A DNA stretch of 64,000 bases from Pseudomonas alcaliphila JAB1 (lineage in GTDB: Bacteria > Pseudomonadota > Gammaproteobacteria > Pseudomonadales > Pseudomonadaceae). The translations under genes were made by a program, and so were the position numbers. The notes beneath the pieces were generated by a model. That model searched no databases. It had not been told where the DNA came from and was given only the letters and a program-made list of their open reading frames with translations. The stretch is from contig NZ_CP016162.1 in assembly GCF_001941865.1 (NCBI RefSeq), forward strand, positions 4,649,501 through 4,713,500, read 5' to 3'. Shown here piece by piece: positions 1 through 6,997 of the stretch. Numbering within the stretch: the stretch's first letter is position 1; the number at the start of each line of letters is the position of its first letter.

Positions 1-588
1 GCGCCAGAACCAGCCGTGTGTACCGTCGAAGATGGCGGTGAATTCACCCTTGTCGCCCTTGATCTGCTTACCCTTGCTATAGCTGTGGTAGTAGCCCTTT
101 GGGCCGTTGTAGGGTTCGCCATGGGTGTCGTGGTTGACCGGAACACCATTGGTCGTCCACTCGTAGCTGACCGTGGCCTTGTCCAGCATCTCCAGTTTGA
201 TTTCACTGGCCTCGCCCGGCTTCAGCGTGACGGTCACTTCATCTGACTTCAGGGCTGGCTCAGGCTCAGCTACGGGTTCGGCCACAGGTGCTGCTGCAAC
301 AGGCTCTTGCACTACCGGCTGAACAGGCGCGGGAGCTTGAGCGACTGGAGCCGCAGCTGGCTGAACCGCTGCATCCGCTGCCGCTTCTTCGGCCAGGGTT
401 ATCTTCATTTCGCCCATCTGGGTCAGGCCGAGTACGCGACCAACGCCCGTTGGGTCGATGGCGTACTCCGAAGGCATCACCACGGTGACCAGTAAGGCTG
501 CGGCAACACCCACGGCGATCACAGTGGAGCGCAGCAGTTGGTGGCTGGTAGGCAATTCGCTTTGGGTCGGAAGCTGGGTATTGAACAT
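1..588 (-). CDS. Transmembrane anchor protein, C-terminus outside the window
   Basis: The open frame starts at ATG 588 and runs off the left edge, so only 196 codons are seen. One hydrophobic segment lies at about residues 19-38, followed by a linker of about 50 residues rich in Ala, Pro, Val and Glu (about 65-115) and then a folded-looking part with many aromatic residues (GPKGYYHSYSKG, FDGTHGWFW). This build, a single membrane anchor plus Pro/Ala linker plus outer domain, matches small proteins annotated as transmembrane anchor proteins beside HupE/UreJ genes. The gene follows hupE by 12 bases on the same strand, so the two are probably co-transcribed. Its biochemical role is unknown; a link to nickel or cobalt handling is inferred only from the neighbours. 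Confidence 0.7.
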   Translation of the reverse strand, partial: MFNTQLPTQSELPTSHQLLRSTVIAVGVAAALLVTVVMPSEYAIDPTGVGRVLGLTQMGEMKITLAEEAAADAAVQPAAAPVAQAPAPVQPVVQEPVAAAPVAEPVAEPEPALKSDEVTVTLKPGEASEIKLEMLDKATVSYEWTTNGVPVNHDTHGEPYNGPKGYYHSYSKGKQIKGDKGEFTAIFDGTHGWFWR

Positions 589-600
589 GCTGAGAATTCC

Positions 601-1338
601 TTACTGAGAGACGATCAGGCCGGTGAGCTGGTAACCCATCAAGAGGAAACCGGCGCTCATCATGGCGACGTTGGCGGTGTAGGCATGACGCCAGAAGCTG
701 GCGGTGCGCCGCCAGTAGCCCATGACAATCAGGATGGCGCTCAAGGCCAGGAGCTGGCCGATTTCGACGCCGACGTTGAAGGCAATCAGGTTGGCGATCA
801 GGCCATCTGCCGAGATCTCGTATTCCTGAATCTTGGTGGCCAGACCAAAGCCGTGCAGTAAGCCAAAAATCAGCGTAGCTGCCTTGGTATTGGGCTGATA
901 ACCGAACCAGCGCTGGAATGCCCCGAGATTATCGAGCGCCTTGTACACCACCGAGAAGCCGATGATGGCGTCGATCACGTAAGAGCTGATGCTGATTTCA
1001 GTCAGCACACCCAGCAGCAGGGTGACCGAATGACCCACGGCGAACAGGGTGACGTAGAGCCCCACGTCCTTCAGGCGGTAGAGAAAGAAGATCACCCCGA
1101 AGAGGAACAGCAGGTGGTCGTACCCGGTCATCATGTGCTTAGCGCCCATGTAGATGAACGGCAGTAACATCACCCCGGAGCTTTCCTGGATAAAGCCCTT
1201 GTCGCCCTCGGCAACAGCGTGGGCCAGTGCGTCAGGCATGCCGAGAAACAGCAATGCCGTGAACAACAGCAACAGTAGTAGCGAACGATTCGGACGCACA
1301 GCAGCTGCGTCCATTGCGCCCATAGATAGCGAATGCAT
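601..1338 (-). CDS. HupE/UreJ family membrane protein
   Basis: A 245-residue membrane protein with an N-terminal signal-like segment ending near residue 40 and six or so hydrophobic helices. The HupE/UreJ-type His-containing motifs are visible: GYDHLLFLFGV, AVGHSVTLLLGV and LLHGFGLA. Family members are secondary nickel or cobalt permeases or accessory proteins of hydrogenase and urease clusters; some act on other metals, so the substrate here is not settled. No urease or hydrogenase gene is present in the window. The gene sits between a small His-containing exported protein upstream (1386-1745) and the transmembrane anchor gene downstream, all on the minus strand and divergent from a RcnR/RcnA-type pair, which favours a role in Ni/Co homeostasis. 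Confidence 0.85.
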   Translation of the reverse strand: MHSLSMGAMDAAAVRPNRSLLLLLLFTALLFLGMPDALAHAVAEGDKGFIQESSGVMLLPFIYMGAKHMMTGYDHLLFLFGVIFFLYRLKDVGLYVTLFAVGHSVTLLLGVLTEISISSYVIDAIIGFSVVYKALDNLGAFQRWFGYQPNTKAATLIFGLLHGFGLATKIQEYEISADGLIANLIAFNVGVEIGQLLALSAILIVMGYWRRTASFWRHAYTANVAMMSAGFLLMGYQLTGLIVSQ

Positions 1339-1385
1339 AGTTGAGTCCTAAATTGCAGTGGTCTTGGGCCGCACAGCGGCCTGTG

Positions 1386-1745
1386 TCAGATCACGAATGT
1401 GGCGCGCGGTGGCCGCTCGATCAGGAAGATCGGGCTTGGAGGAATGGAGTAATGAGGGGCTGGTATCGGCTGCGCACGTTCTGGCAGCGTGCTGATGCTC
1501 AGCCGTGCGGTCAGGTGTGGTGTTTCATGCAGATGGTCGGCGGTCAGCGGCGAGTGGCAGTGATCCCCGTACGCCGCACAGGCCAGCGTCTCGTCACCAT
1601 GCGCATGCGAATGAGCACCGTCATTGCCACCCAAGGCAGGCTGGCTCGACCCCATAAACAGCGCAGAGGTATGCCCGGCCCAGGCCATCAAGATGGCGAG
1701 AGCAAGCGCAAAAATCACCTTGGTGCTGATGGGATTGCTGAGCAT
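1386..1745 (-). CDS. Small exported His-containing protein, paralogue of 4695-5054
   Basis: This 119-residue protein has a hydrophobic N-terminus (about residues 9-28) fit for export or anchoring, then a stretch with many His residues (GAHSHAHGDE and DHCHSPLTADHLHETPHL) and a conserved end, PIFLIERPPR. I do not recognise a named family. A second copy with the same HSP-TADH-HETP core and the same PI-LIERPPR tail lies at 4695-5054 on the other strand. The His pattern suggests periplasmic metal binding, but that is inference. It is the first gene of the leftward hupE unit and shares its promoter region with the divergent RcnR-type regulator, whose palindromic operator lies 61 bases from its start codon. 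Confidence 0.65.
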   Translation of the reverse strand: MLSNPISTKVIFALALAILMAWAGHTSALFMGSSQPALGGNDGAHSHAHGDETLACAAYGDHCHSPLTADHLHETPHLTARLSISTLPERAQPIPAPHYSIPPSPIFLIERPPRATFVI

Positions 1746-1805
1746 GTTGTGGTTCTTTCGATGCCTAAGCGGGTGGCTTTTCTGGAGGGTTGGTCGGTTT
1801 GACCA

Positions 1806-1824
1806 TATCCCCCCCTGGGGGATA
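1806..1824. promoter_or_regulatory. Perfect palindromic operator of RcnR/CsoR type
   Basis: TATCCCCC at 1806-1813 and GGGGGATA at 1817-1824 form perfect 8-base arms around a 3-base spacer. G/C tracts bounded by A/T are the known pattern of RcnR-, DmeR- and InrS-type operators. The site lies between the divergent genes at 1745 (minus) and 1864 (plus), so it can control both. Confidence 0.75.
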
Positions 1825-1863
1825 GCATGCGAGCGTAATTCATCGACGCACGAGACTCAAGGC

Positions 1864-2151
1864 ATGAGCGATCACGAACACGGCCACCAGCACCAAAGTC
1901 ATGGCGACATCATCAAAAGGTTGAAAAGAGCGGAGGGCCACCTGCGCAGCATCGTCACCATGATCGAAGAAAGCCGGGCCTGCGTCGACATCGCCCAGCA
2001 GCTGCATGCCGTGGAAAAAGCCGTCTGCCAGGCCAAGCGTGTGCTTATCCAAGACCATATCGACCACTGCCTGGAACATACGGTCGAAGCACTTGCGATA
2101 GGCGAGCGCGCATCACTCGAAGACTTCAAGCAAATCACCAAGTACCTCTAG
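1864..2151 (+). CDS. Metal-sensing transcriptional repressor, RcnR/CsoR family
   Basis: A 95-residue all-helical repressor of the DUF156 family. After a His-rich start (DHEHGHQHQSHGD) comes the typical helix IKRLKRAEGHLRSIVTMIEE, then the metal-site Cys in SRACVDIAQQ (about residue 40), and the VCQAKRVLIQDH-IDHC helix. The His-rich N-terminus and the RcnA-type efflux gene 9 bases downstream point to nickel or cobalt sensing rather than copper. ATG 1864 was chosen because translation from there gives the standard family length. Metal-free protein would bind the palindrome at 1806-1824 and repress both the efflux gene and the divergent hupE unit; this is inferred from the family. Confidence 0.88.
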   Translation: MSDHEHGHQHQSHGDIIKRLKRAEGHLRSIVTMIEESRACVDIAQQLHAVEKAVCQAKRVLIQDHIDHCLEHTVEALAIGERASLEDFKQITKYL

Positions 2152-2160
2152 GCCCCTCCC

Positions 2161-3285
2161 ATGTCGAGTTTCGCCGAACTGCTGCAACAGGGGGCCTCGC
2201 AGGCCTGGCTGTACTTCCCTAGTGCCATATTACTGGGTGCCTTGCATGGCCTTGAGCCTGGGCATTCGAAAACCATGATGGCGGCGTTTATCGTGGCCAT
2301 TCGTGGCACGGTGAAGCAGGCCATTCTGCTAGGCCTTGCCGCAACGCTTTCGCACACCGCTGTAGTCTGGCTGGTGGCCATGGGCGGCATGTACCTAGGG
2401 CAGAATTTGGATGCCGAAACTACCGAGCCGTATTTCCAGCTCGCGTCCGCCGCCATCATTATCACTATCGCCCTGTGGATGCTCTGGCGCACCTGGCGTG
2501 GCGAGCAGATGTGGCGCTTCGAGGAAGGTGATGAGCATCAACACGAGCACCACCACGATGAAACGCAGCGCATCGACACCGGACATGGGCGTATCGAGCT
2601 GTCGATCTTCGAGGAAAGTACTCCACCGCGCTGGCGGCTGAAGACCTTGAGTGGCCATGTCTGGCCGGCTGCCGAAGTGAGCCTGCTGACGACTCGCCCC
2701 GATGGACTGGCCCAGCAGTTTTGCTTCGTTGACCGCGGTGATTACCTAGAGTCAGTCGACGTGATTCCCGAGCCCCACGAATTCACCGCGCGCCTGAGTC
2801 TGGGCCATGCCGGACATTCCCACGACTATGACCTGGAGTTCCGCGAGCACGACCACGGTCATGAGCACTCCGAGCTGGAAGAGCTGGAGCTGTCGCTGGA
2901 CGGCTATCAGGATGCCCATGAGCGGGCGCATGCCAACGACATCCGCAAGCGCTTCAGCAACCGCAATGTCACCACCGGCCAGATCGTCCTGTTCGGCCTA
3001 ACAGGCGGGCTGATTCCCTGCCCGGCCGCGATCACCGTGCTGTTGCTCTGCCTACAAGTGAAAGAAGTCGCCCTGGGTGCCGTCCTGGTGCTGTGTTTCA
3101 GCATTGGTCTGGCCATCACCCTGGTCACCGTTGGTGCCGCCGCCGCTATTGGCGCTCGGCAAGCCTCCAATCGCTGGCCCTGGCTCGGTGCTGTCGCGCG
3201 TCGCGCCCCTTACCTGTCCAGCCTGCTGATCATTGGGGTGGGGATTTACGTTGGCTTCCACGGCTGGATCGGCCTGAACGCCTAG
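2161..3285 (+). CDS. rcnA: Nickel/cobalt efflux protein, RcnA-like (NicO family)
   Basis: A 374-residue inner-membrane exporter. The N-terminal helices carry the family motif GALHGLEPGHSKT (about residues 26-38). After the third helix comes a long central soluble part: a His cluster (DEHQHEHHHDE, about 127-137), an Ig-like stretch of about 85 residues, and a second His cluster (HDHGHEH). The C-terminal helices carry GLTGGLIPCPAAITVLL. Family members export Ni and Co from the cytoplasm. The soluble stretch resembles one in CzcB of this window (IFEE, DYL, EPHEF). The gene lies directly behind the RcnR-type repressor and ahead of a YqaA-type gene by 3 bases, so it is the core of a metal-induced operon. 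Confidence 0.9.
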   Translation: MSSFAELLQQGASQAWLYFPSAILLGALHGLEPGHSKTMMAAFIVAIRGTVKQAILLGLAATLSHTAVVWLVAMGGMYLGQNLDAETTEPYFQLASAAIIITIALWMLWRTWRGEQMWRFEEGDEHQHEHHHDETQRIDTGHGRIELSIFEESTPPRWRLKTLSGHVWPAAEVSLLTTRPDGLAQQFCFVDRGDYLESVDVIPEPHEFTARLSLGHAGHSHDYDLEFREHDHGHEHSELEELELSLDGYQDAHERAHANDIRKRFSNRNVTTGQIVLFGLTGGLIPCPAAITVLLLCLQVKEVALGAVLVLCFSIGLAITLVTVGAAAAIGARQASNRWPWLGAVARRAPYLSSLLIIGVGIYVGFHGWIGLNA

Positions 3286-3288
3286 CCG

Positions 3289-3729
3289 ATGTGGGAGTTA
3301 TCCGGTTATTTCGGCCTGTTCTTCGCCGCCTTCGGTGCCGCCACGCTGCTGCCCATGCAGTCGGAGGCGGTGCTGGTCGGGTTGCTGCTGACCGACCGCT
3401 ACGCGGCCTGGGCACTGCTGGCAGTGGCCACCACGGGCAATGTGCTGGGTTCGGCACTGAACTGGCTGCTGGGCCGTTCCATCGAGCATTACCGGCACAA
3501 GCGCTGGTTTCCCGTCAGCGAAGGCAAACTGAAAAAGGCCCAGCAGGCTTATCACCGCTTCGGTCGCTGGTCACTGCTGCTTAGCTGGGTGCCGATCATT
3601 GGTGATCCGCTTACCGTGGTAGCCGGTGTTATGCGCGAACCATTCTGGAGCTTTCTGTTGATCGTGCTGCTGGCTAAGACCACTCGCTATCTGGCACTAG
3701 CTGCCATGACGCTTGGGTGGTTTGGGTGA
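3289..3729 (+). CDS. YqaA family inner-membrane protein (DedA-like)
   Basis: This 146-residue protein is nearly all hydrophobic helices and matches the YqaA branch of the DedA/SNARE-associated superfamily, with the SEAVLVGLL segment and the LLSWVPIIGDPLTVVAG motif typical of YqaA. Its function is not established; DedA relatives affect membrane potential and lipid handling. It starts 3 bases after the efflux gene stop and its own stop overlaps the next start (GTGA), so it belongs to the rcnR-rcnA transcript. Its presence in a metal operon is a known theme in Pseudomonas islands but its job there is unclear. Confidence 0.85.
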   Translation: MWELSGYFGLFFAAFGAATLLPMQSEAVLVGLLLTDRYAAWALLAVATTGNVLGSALNWLLGRSIEHYRHKRWFPVSEGKLKKAQQAYHRFGRWSLLLSWVPIIGDPLTVVAGVMREPFWSFLLIVLLAKTTRYLALAAMTLGWFG

Positions 3730-4442
3730 GCCTGCAGAAGCGCGACACCAACCTAGATCTGATCAAGTGGCTGGCGATGCTGACCATGCTGCTGGATCAC
3801 CTGCGCTACATCTGGCCTGACAACGGATGGTTGTTCATCGTTGGGCGCTTAGCCTTTCCAATGTTCTGCCTGGGGATCGCCGCCAATGTCGCGCGCTCGC
3901 AAACAGGTGAGCTGTATTCCGATAACAACGTTCGCTACATGGGCTGGATGACTGCGTTTGCAGTGATCTCGGAGTTGCCCTATCGCCTGCTTTCTAACGA
4001 CAGCAGCACGCTCAACGTTATGCCTTCGCTGCTGTTGGGCCTGCTTATCACCTGGGGAGCACATCACCGTGGTCGCGACGGTTTGATCCTGGCTTTGGCC
4101 GGCGTGACTGTCGCGGTGTTGATGCAAGAGCGCCTGATGTACGGCGTTTTCGGCGCACTGCTGCCGGCAGCGTTGCTGCTGGCCATTCAGCGCCCTGGGC
4201 TTGTGTGGCTATTGCCTGCCTCACTTTGCGTACTGGCCAACAGTCGCAACCGCTGGCTCGCCGAGTGGGAGTTGCAGCCCTATACGTTGCTGATCCTGGC
4301 CACAGCGTTCGCTGCGCCCTTAATTGGGCTATGGCTACTGCGCCGAACGCGCCATTTCAGGATCTGGCCGGTCAAGCGCTGGGTCTACTGGTTCTACCCT
4401 AGTCATCTAGTAGCACTGCACCTGATCCGCACGCTCAGCTAG
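3726..4442 (+). CDS. TraX family membrane protein
   Basis: A polytopic membrane protein of about 238 residues of the TraX family, recognised by the N-terminal LDLIKWLAMLTMLLDHLRY and the GRLAFPMFCLGIA and YWFYPSHL segments. F-plasmid TraX acetylates pilin, but chromosomal TraX-like proteins are acyltransferase-like proteins of unknown substrate. GTG 3726 is chosen because it overlaps the yqaA stop and has a GGGTGG ribosome site just before it; GTG 3717 in the same frame is possible. No conjugation genes are nearby, so a role in conjugation is unlikely. Confidence 0.8.
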   Translation: MSLQKRDTNLDLIKWLAMLTMLLDHLRYIWPDNGWLFIVGRLAFPMFCLGIAANVARSQTGELYSDNNVRYMGWMTAFAVISELPYRLLSNDSSTLNVMPSLLLGLLITWGAHHRGRDGLILALAGVTVAVLMQERLMYGVFGALLPAALLLAIQRPGLVWLLPASLCVLANSRNRWLAEWELQPYTLLILATAFAAPLIGLWLLRRTRHFRIWPVKRWVYWFYPSHLVALHLIRTLS

Positions 4443-4694
4443 TGTGGGTTTTCCTTCTTCAAAGCCTGCTTGCTCACTCCATATAATCAGCAAGGAACCA
4501 TCGTTTACAGTCGCCGTGCACTGTGTAATTAGCCCTCTGGGCGCGTCACCTTTTAAAAGGTTATGCGATGCCTATGGTGCTTGTGCCGCCCACCTGAGAA
4601 TGATCTCATGCGGGACAATTCGTACGACGACCGTATTTTCAATGAGGCTAGGCTCAAACCTCCCTCCCCCACTTAATGCCTACCGACATCAACG

Positions 4695-5054
4695 ATGCCC
4701 AGCCGTACTATTACAACTCAAGCAGTACTTGCACTGAGCCTGGCATTACTGCTGGTCATGGTCTGGCATACATCTTCCTTGTTGACGGGTACAGAGCCGC
4801 AAGCGGGATTCAAAAGCGAATCCACGCACAGTAGTTTGTCCACAGATACAGCCCCCTCTTGCTCATGGTGTGAAGATCATCGGCACTCGCCGGTGACTGC
4901 TGACCATGTGCATGAAACCCCTTACCTCGGGCCGTTGCTTACCCTGCCTGCCCAAGCAGAAAACAACGCACTTGCGGCTATTTCGGATCAAGCTACGCCA
5001 GTTCGCCCTATCTACCTGATTGAGCGCCCTCCACGATCCAGACGCGTGATCTAG
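4695..5054 (+). CDS. Small exported His-containing protein, paralogue of 1386-1745
   Basis: A 119-residue protein, the same length as the one encoded at 1386-1745. It has an N-terminal hydrophobic segment (about residues 8-27), a Cys/His stretch (CSWCEDHRHSPVTADH, then VHETPYL) and the shared C-terminal PIYLIERPPR tail. The conserved core against its paralogue is HSP-TADH-HETP and LIERPPR; the middle and linker differ. It heads a rightward group with a small exported peptide and DsbB/DsbA-like genes, so a periplasmic role tied to thiols or metal is plausible but unproven. There is no clear ribosome site ahead of ATG 4695. Confidence 0.6.
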   Translation: MPSRTITTQAVLALSLALLLVMVWHTSSLLTGTEPQAGFKSESTHSSLSTDTAPSCSWCEDHRHSPVTADHVHETPYLGPLLTLPAQAENNALAAISDQATPVRPIYLIERPPRSRRVI

Positions 5055-5101
5055 ACAAAGCCGCATTGCGGCCAAAGACCACTGCAATCCAGGATCAACT
5101 T

Positions 5102-5299
5102 ATGCAATCGCTTTCTCCTCGCGGGTTCGTGGCTCTGTCCGCGCACCTACGCCGCCCGGCGCTCTTATCGCTGTTCGCCATCTCGTTGATGGTTATGGGC
5201 ATGGCAGATGCACGGGCTCAAGACGTCACCACAAGCGGTATAGCGCCAAAGCTAGTTTCCGCGCCATCCACCTCAGTCGAGGGCAGGTGTCAACCATGA
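5102..5299 (+). CDS. Small exported peptide upstream of dsbB
   Basis: A 65-residue open frame from ATG 5102, with AGGATC about 6 bases before it. Residues 1-36 look like a signal peptide with an AXA end (DARAQD); the mature part would be only about 30 residues with one Cys near the end (EGRCQP). Its stop overlaps the dsbB start (ATGA), which argues that it is translated. I recognise no family. It may be a small periplasmic partner of the thiol pair that follows. Confidence 0.5.
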   Translation: MQSLSPRGFVALSAHLRRPALLSLFAISLMVMGMADARAQDVTTSGIAPKLVSAPSTSVEGRCQP

Positions 5300-5739
5300 A
5301 GGAAGCAGAGACAAACACTCACGCTATCAACCCCTGGGGACTGCTACTTATGGCCTGGGGTATTGCGCTTGTTGCAACTTTAGCCGCGCTGTTCATCGGC
5401 GAGGTCATGGGGAAAACACCCTGCGTTCTCTGCTGGTTCCAGCGCGCATTCATGTTCCCACTGGTCGTGATTCTGGCCGTTGGTTGCTACATCTCAGATT
5501 TCGGCGTCTGGCGCTATGCGTTGCCAGTTACCGTCGTGGGTTGGCTCATCGCGCTTTACCACAGCCTGCTCTACCTCGGGATCATCCCGGAGAGCATCAA
5601 GCCCTGTGGTGCAGGCCCATCATGCTCCAGCGCTGACATGATGATTTTCGGCAGCATACCGCTGCCACTGCTTTCGCTGGGTGCATTCACCCTTATCGCT
5701 GCTCTTCTTGTTCTCATCCGCCGGAGGTCTTCCCTATGA
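5296..5739 (+). CDS. Disulfide bond formation protein, DsbB/BdbC-like
   Basis: This 147-residue inner-membrane protein has four helices and the two periplasmic Cys pairs of DsbB-type quinone-linked oxidases: PCVLCWFQR (about residues 37-45) and a second pair in KPCGAGPSCSS (about 104-114). It is short and lacks extra domains, like the BdbC branch. It would reoxidise a DsbA-like partner, which is encoded directly after it with an ATGA overlap. ATG 5296 was preferred to GTG 5287 because of the stop-start overlap with the upstream peptide. A dedicated thiol pair in a metal island could protect exported Cys-containing or copper proteins; that link is inferred. Confidence 0.88.
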   Translation: MKEAETNTHAINPWGLLLMAWGIALVATLAALFIGEVMGKTPCVLCWFQRAFMFPLVVILAVGCYISDFGVWRYALPVTVVGWLIALYHSLLYLGIIPESIKPCGAGPSCSSADMMIFGSIPLPLLSLGAFTLIAALLVLIRRRSSL

Positions 5740-6380
5740 GCAGACGTGCAATCGTCCTCGTCATCAGCATTCTTACTGCGCTCGGCTTCGCTGCTGCGGC
5801 ATTCGTTTATGATCGATATTCGGCAAGCGAAGAAACTCCGCCAGCTGCCCCGGCAACCAGCTCCTTGGTGCGCTTCCATTCGCCAGTTATCGGTGCCGCT
5901 ACTGCGCCAGTAACCATTGTTGAGTTCTTCGATCCGTCCTGCGAAGCCTGCCGTGCCTTCTTTCCACTGGTTAAGCAGATCCTGGCTGAGAACCCGAAAG
6001 ATGTGCGCTTGGTGCTGCGTTACGTCCTCTTCCATGAAGGCTCTGAAACAGCGGCAAGAATCCTTGAAACTGCGCGTAAGCAGGGGGTCTATGAGCCGGT
6101 TCTGGAGGCAATCATGGCGGCTCAACCGCAATGGCACAGTGACCCTCAGGTGCTCAAAGCCTGGGAGGCTGCTGAAGCTGCAGGCTTAGATGTGGAAAAG
6201 GCCCGCGCAGAGATGATGGCTACCGATATCACCGAAACGCTTAAAACAGACGCCCAGGATGCCCAAGCTGCTGCCGTGCGCCAGACGCCCACGTTCTTTG
6301 TGAATGGCAAGCCGCTCCTGAGCTTTGGTGCACAGCCACTGATTGATCTGGTTAAAGCTGAAATCGAACAAAGCAAATAA
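5736..6380 (+). CDS. DsbA-like thiol oxidoreductase, thioredoxin fold
   Basis: A 214-residue protein with an N-terminal membrane anchor or signal (about residues 5-25), a Pro/Ala linker and a DsbA/BdbD-type thioredoxin domain. The active site is CEAC (in FFDPSCEACRAFF, about residue 70) and the cis-Pro loop is RQTPTFFVNGKPL. It overlaps dsbB by ATGA and is its likely partner. The gene converges with cadR; the 82 bases between hold an imperfect hairpin (CACCACC near 6411 with GGTGGTG near 6447) that could end transcription, but there is no T run. Confidence 0.88.
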   Translation: MSRRAIVLVISILTALGFAAAAFVYDRYSASEETPPAAPATSSLVRFHSPVIGAATAPVTIVEFFDPSCEACRAFFPLVKQILAENPKDVRLVLRYVLFHEGSETAARILETARKQGVYEPVLEAIMAAQPQWHSDPQVLKAWEAAEAAGLDVEKARAEMMATDITETLKTDAQDAQAAAVRQTPTFFVNGKPLLSFGAQPLIDLVKAEIEQSK

Positions 6381-6462
6381 GCGCTTGCAGTCTGTAAACA
6401 AACGAACCCGCACCACCGCCTGCAATGTCTCGTGCCGAGTACTGCAGGTGGTGGCGCATTGT

Positions 6463-6915
6463 TTAGTGGCGATGGCTTTTCCCAACGTGGGTATGGCCAT
6501 CATCTGGAAGTGCACTGACTCCGCCGGTGGTATTCAGGCGCTGGAGAATTCCACACTCGTCTACACCCCGCTCAGAGGCGCAACGGTGTCGTAACTCAAC
6601 CAGCTGTTGTTGCAGTGCCAGGAGGCTGGTCACTCGCGCTTGCACATGCTCGATGTGCTCATCCACTAAGCTATTCACACCCTCACAGTTCCCCTCTGGC
6701 CGATCCATCAGCGCCAACAAGCTTCTGATCTCGTCCAGGGTCATGTCCAGTGTTCGGCAATTACGAATAAACGTAAGCCTCTCAAGATGCTCACTGCTGT
6801 AAAGACGATAATTGCCCTCGCTGCGAGCCGGTGTCGGCAACAGCCCTTCACGCTCGTAATAGCGAACCGTTTCAACCTGGCAATCGGCAAGCTTGGCCAG
6901 CTCTCCAATTTTCAT
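6463..6915 (-). CDS. cadR: Cd(II)/Pb(II)-responsive MerR-family regulator CadR
   Basis: A 150-residue MerR-family activator: winged helix at residues 1-70 (MKIGELAKLADCQVETVRYY), a dimerisation helix, and the metal loop with RNCRTLDM, GNCEGVN and a C-terminal DECGIL. The last residues are His-rich (GHTHVGKSHRH), typical of CadR from Pseudomonas. It is divergent from cadA with an 82-base gap that carries a classical MerR-type promoter (6938-6968). It represses without metal and untwists the long-spacer promoter when Cd or Pb (and often Zn) is bound. Confidence 0.93.
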   Translation of the reverse strand: MKIGELAKLADCQVETVRYYEREGLLPTPARSEGNYRLYSSEHLERLTFIRNCRTLDMTLDEIRSLLALMDRPEGNCEGVNSLVDEHIEHVQARVTSLLALQQQLVELRHRCASERGVDECGILQRLNTTGGVSALPDDGHTHVGKSHRH

Positions 6916-6937
6916 GAAATACCCCTTCTACAAACTC

Positions 6938-6968
6938 TTGACCCTGTAGTGGCTTCAGGGTGTTCACT
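6938..6968 (+). promoter_or_regulatory. MerR-type operator/promoter of cadA
   Basis: TTGACC at 6938-6943 is the -35 box; a poor -10 (TTCACT, 6963-6968) follows after 19 bases, the overlong spacing typical of MerR-activated promoters. Inside the spacer ACCCTG (6941-6946) and CAGGGT (6956-6961) form the dyad that CadR would bind. Confidence 0.85.
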
Positions 6969-6997
6969 CTACAGCACTGACCAATAAGGATACCCCC

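Noticed and set aside
4444..4694. Possible gene behind the TraX-like gene
   Set aside because: The 97-codon frame there looks random, with odd composition, and ends inside the next gene.
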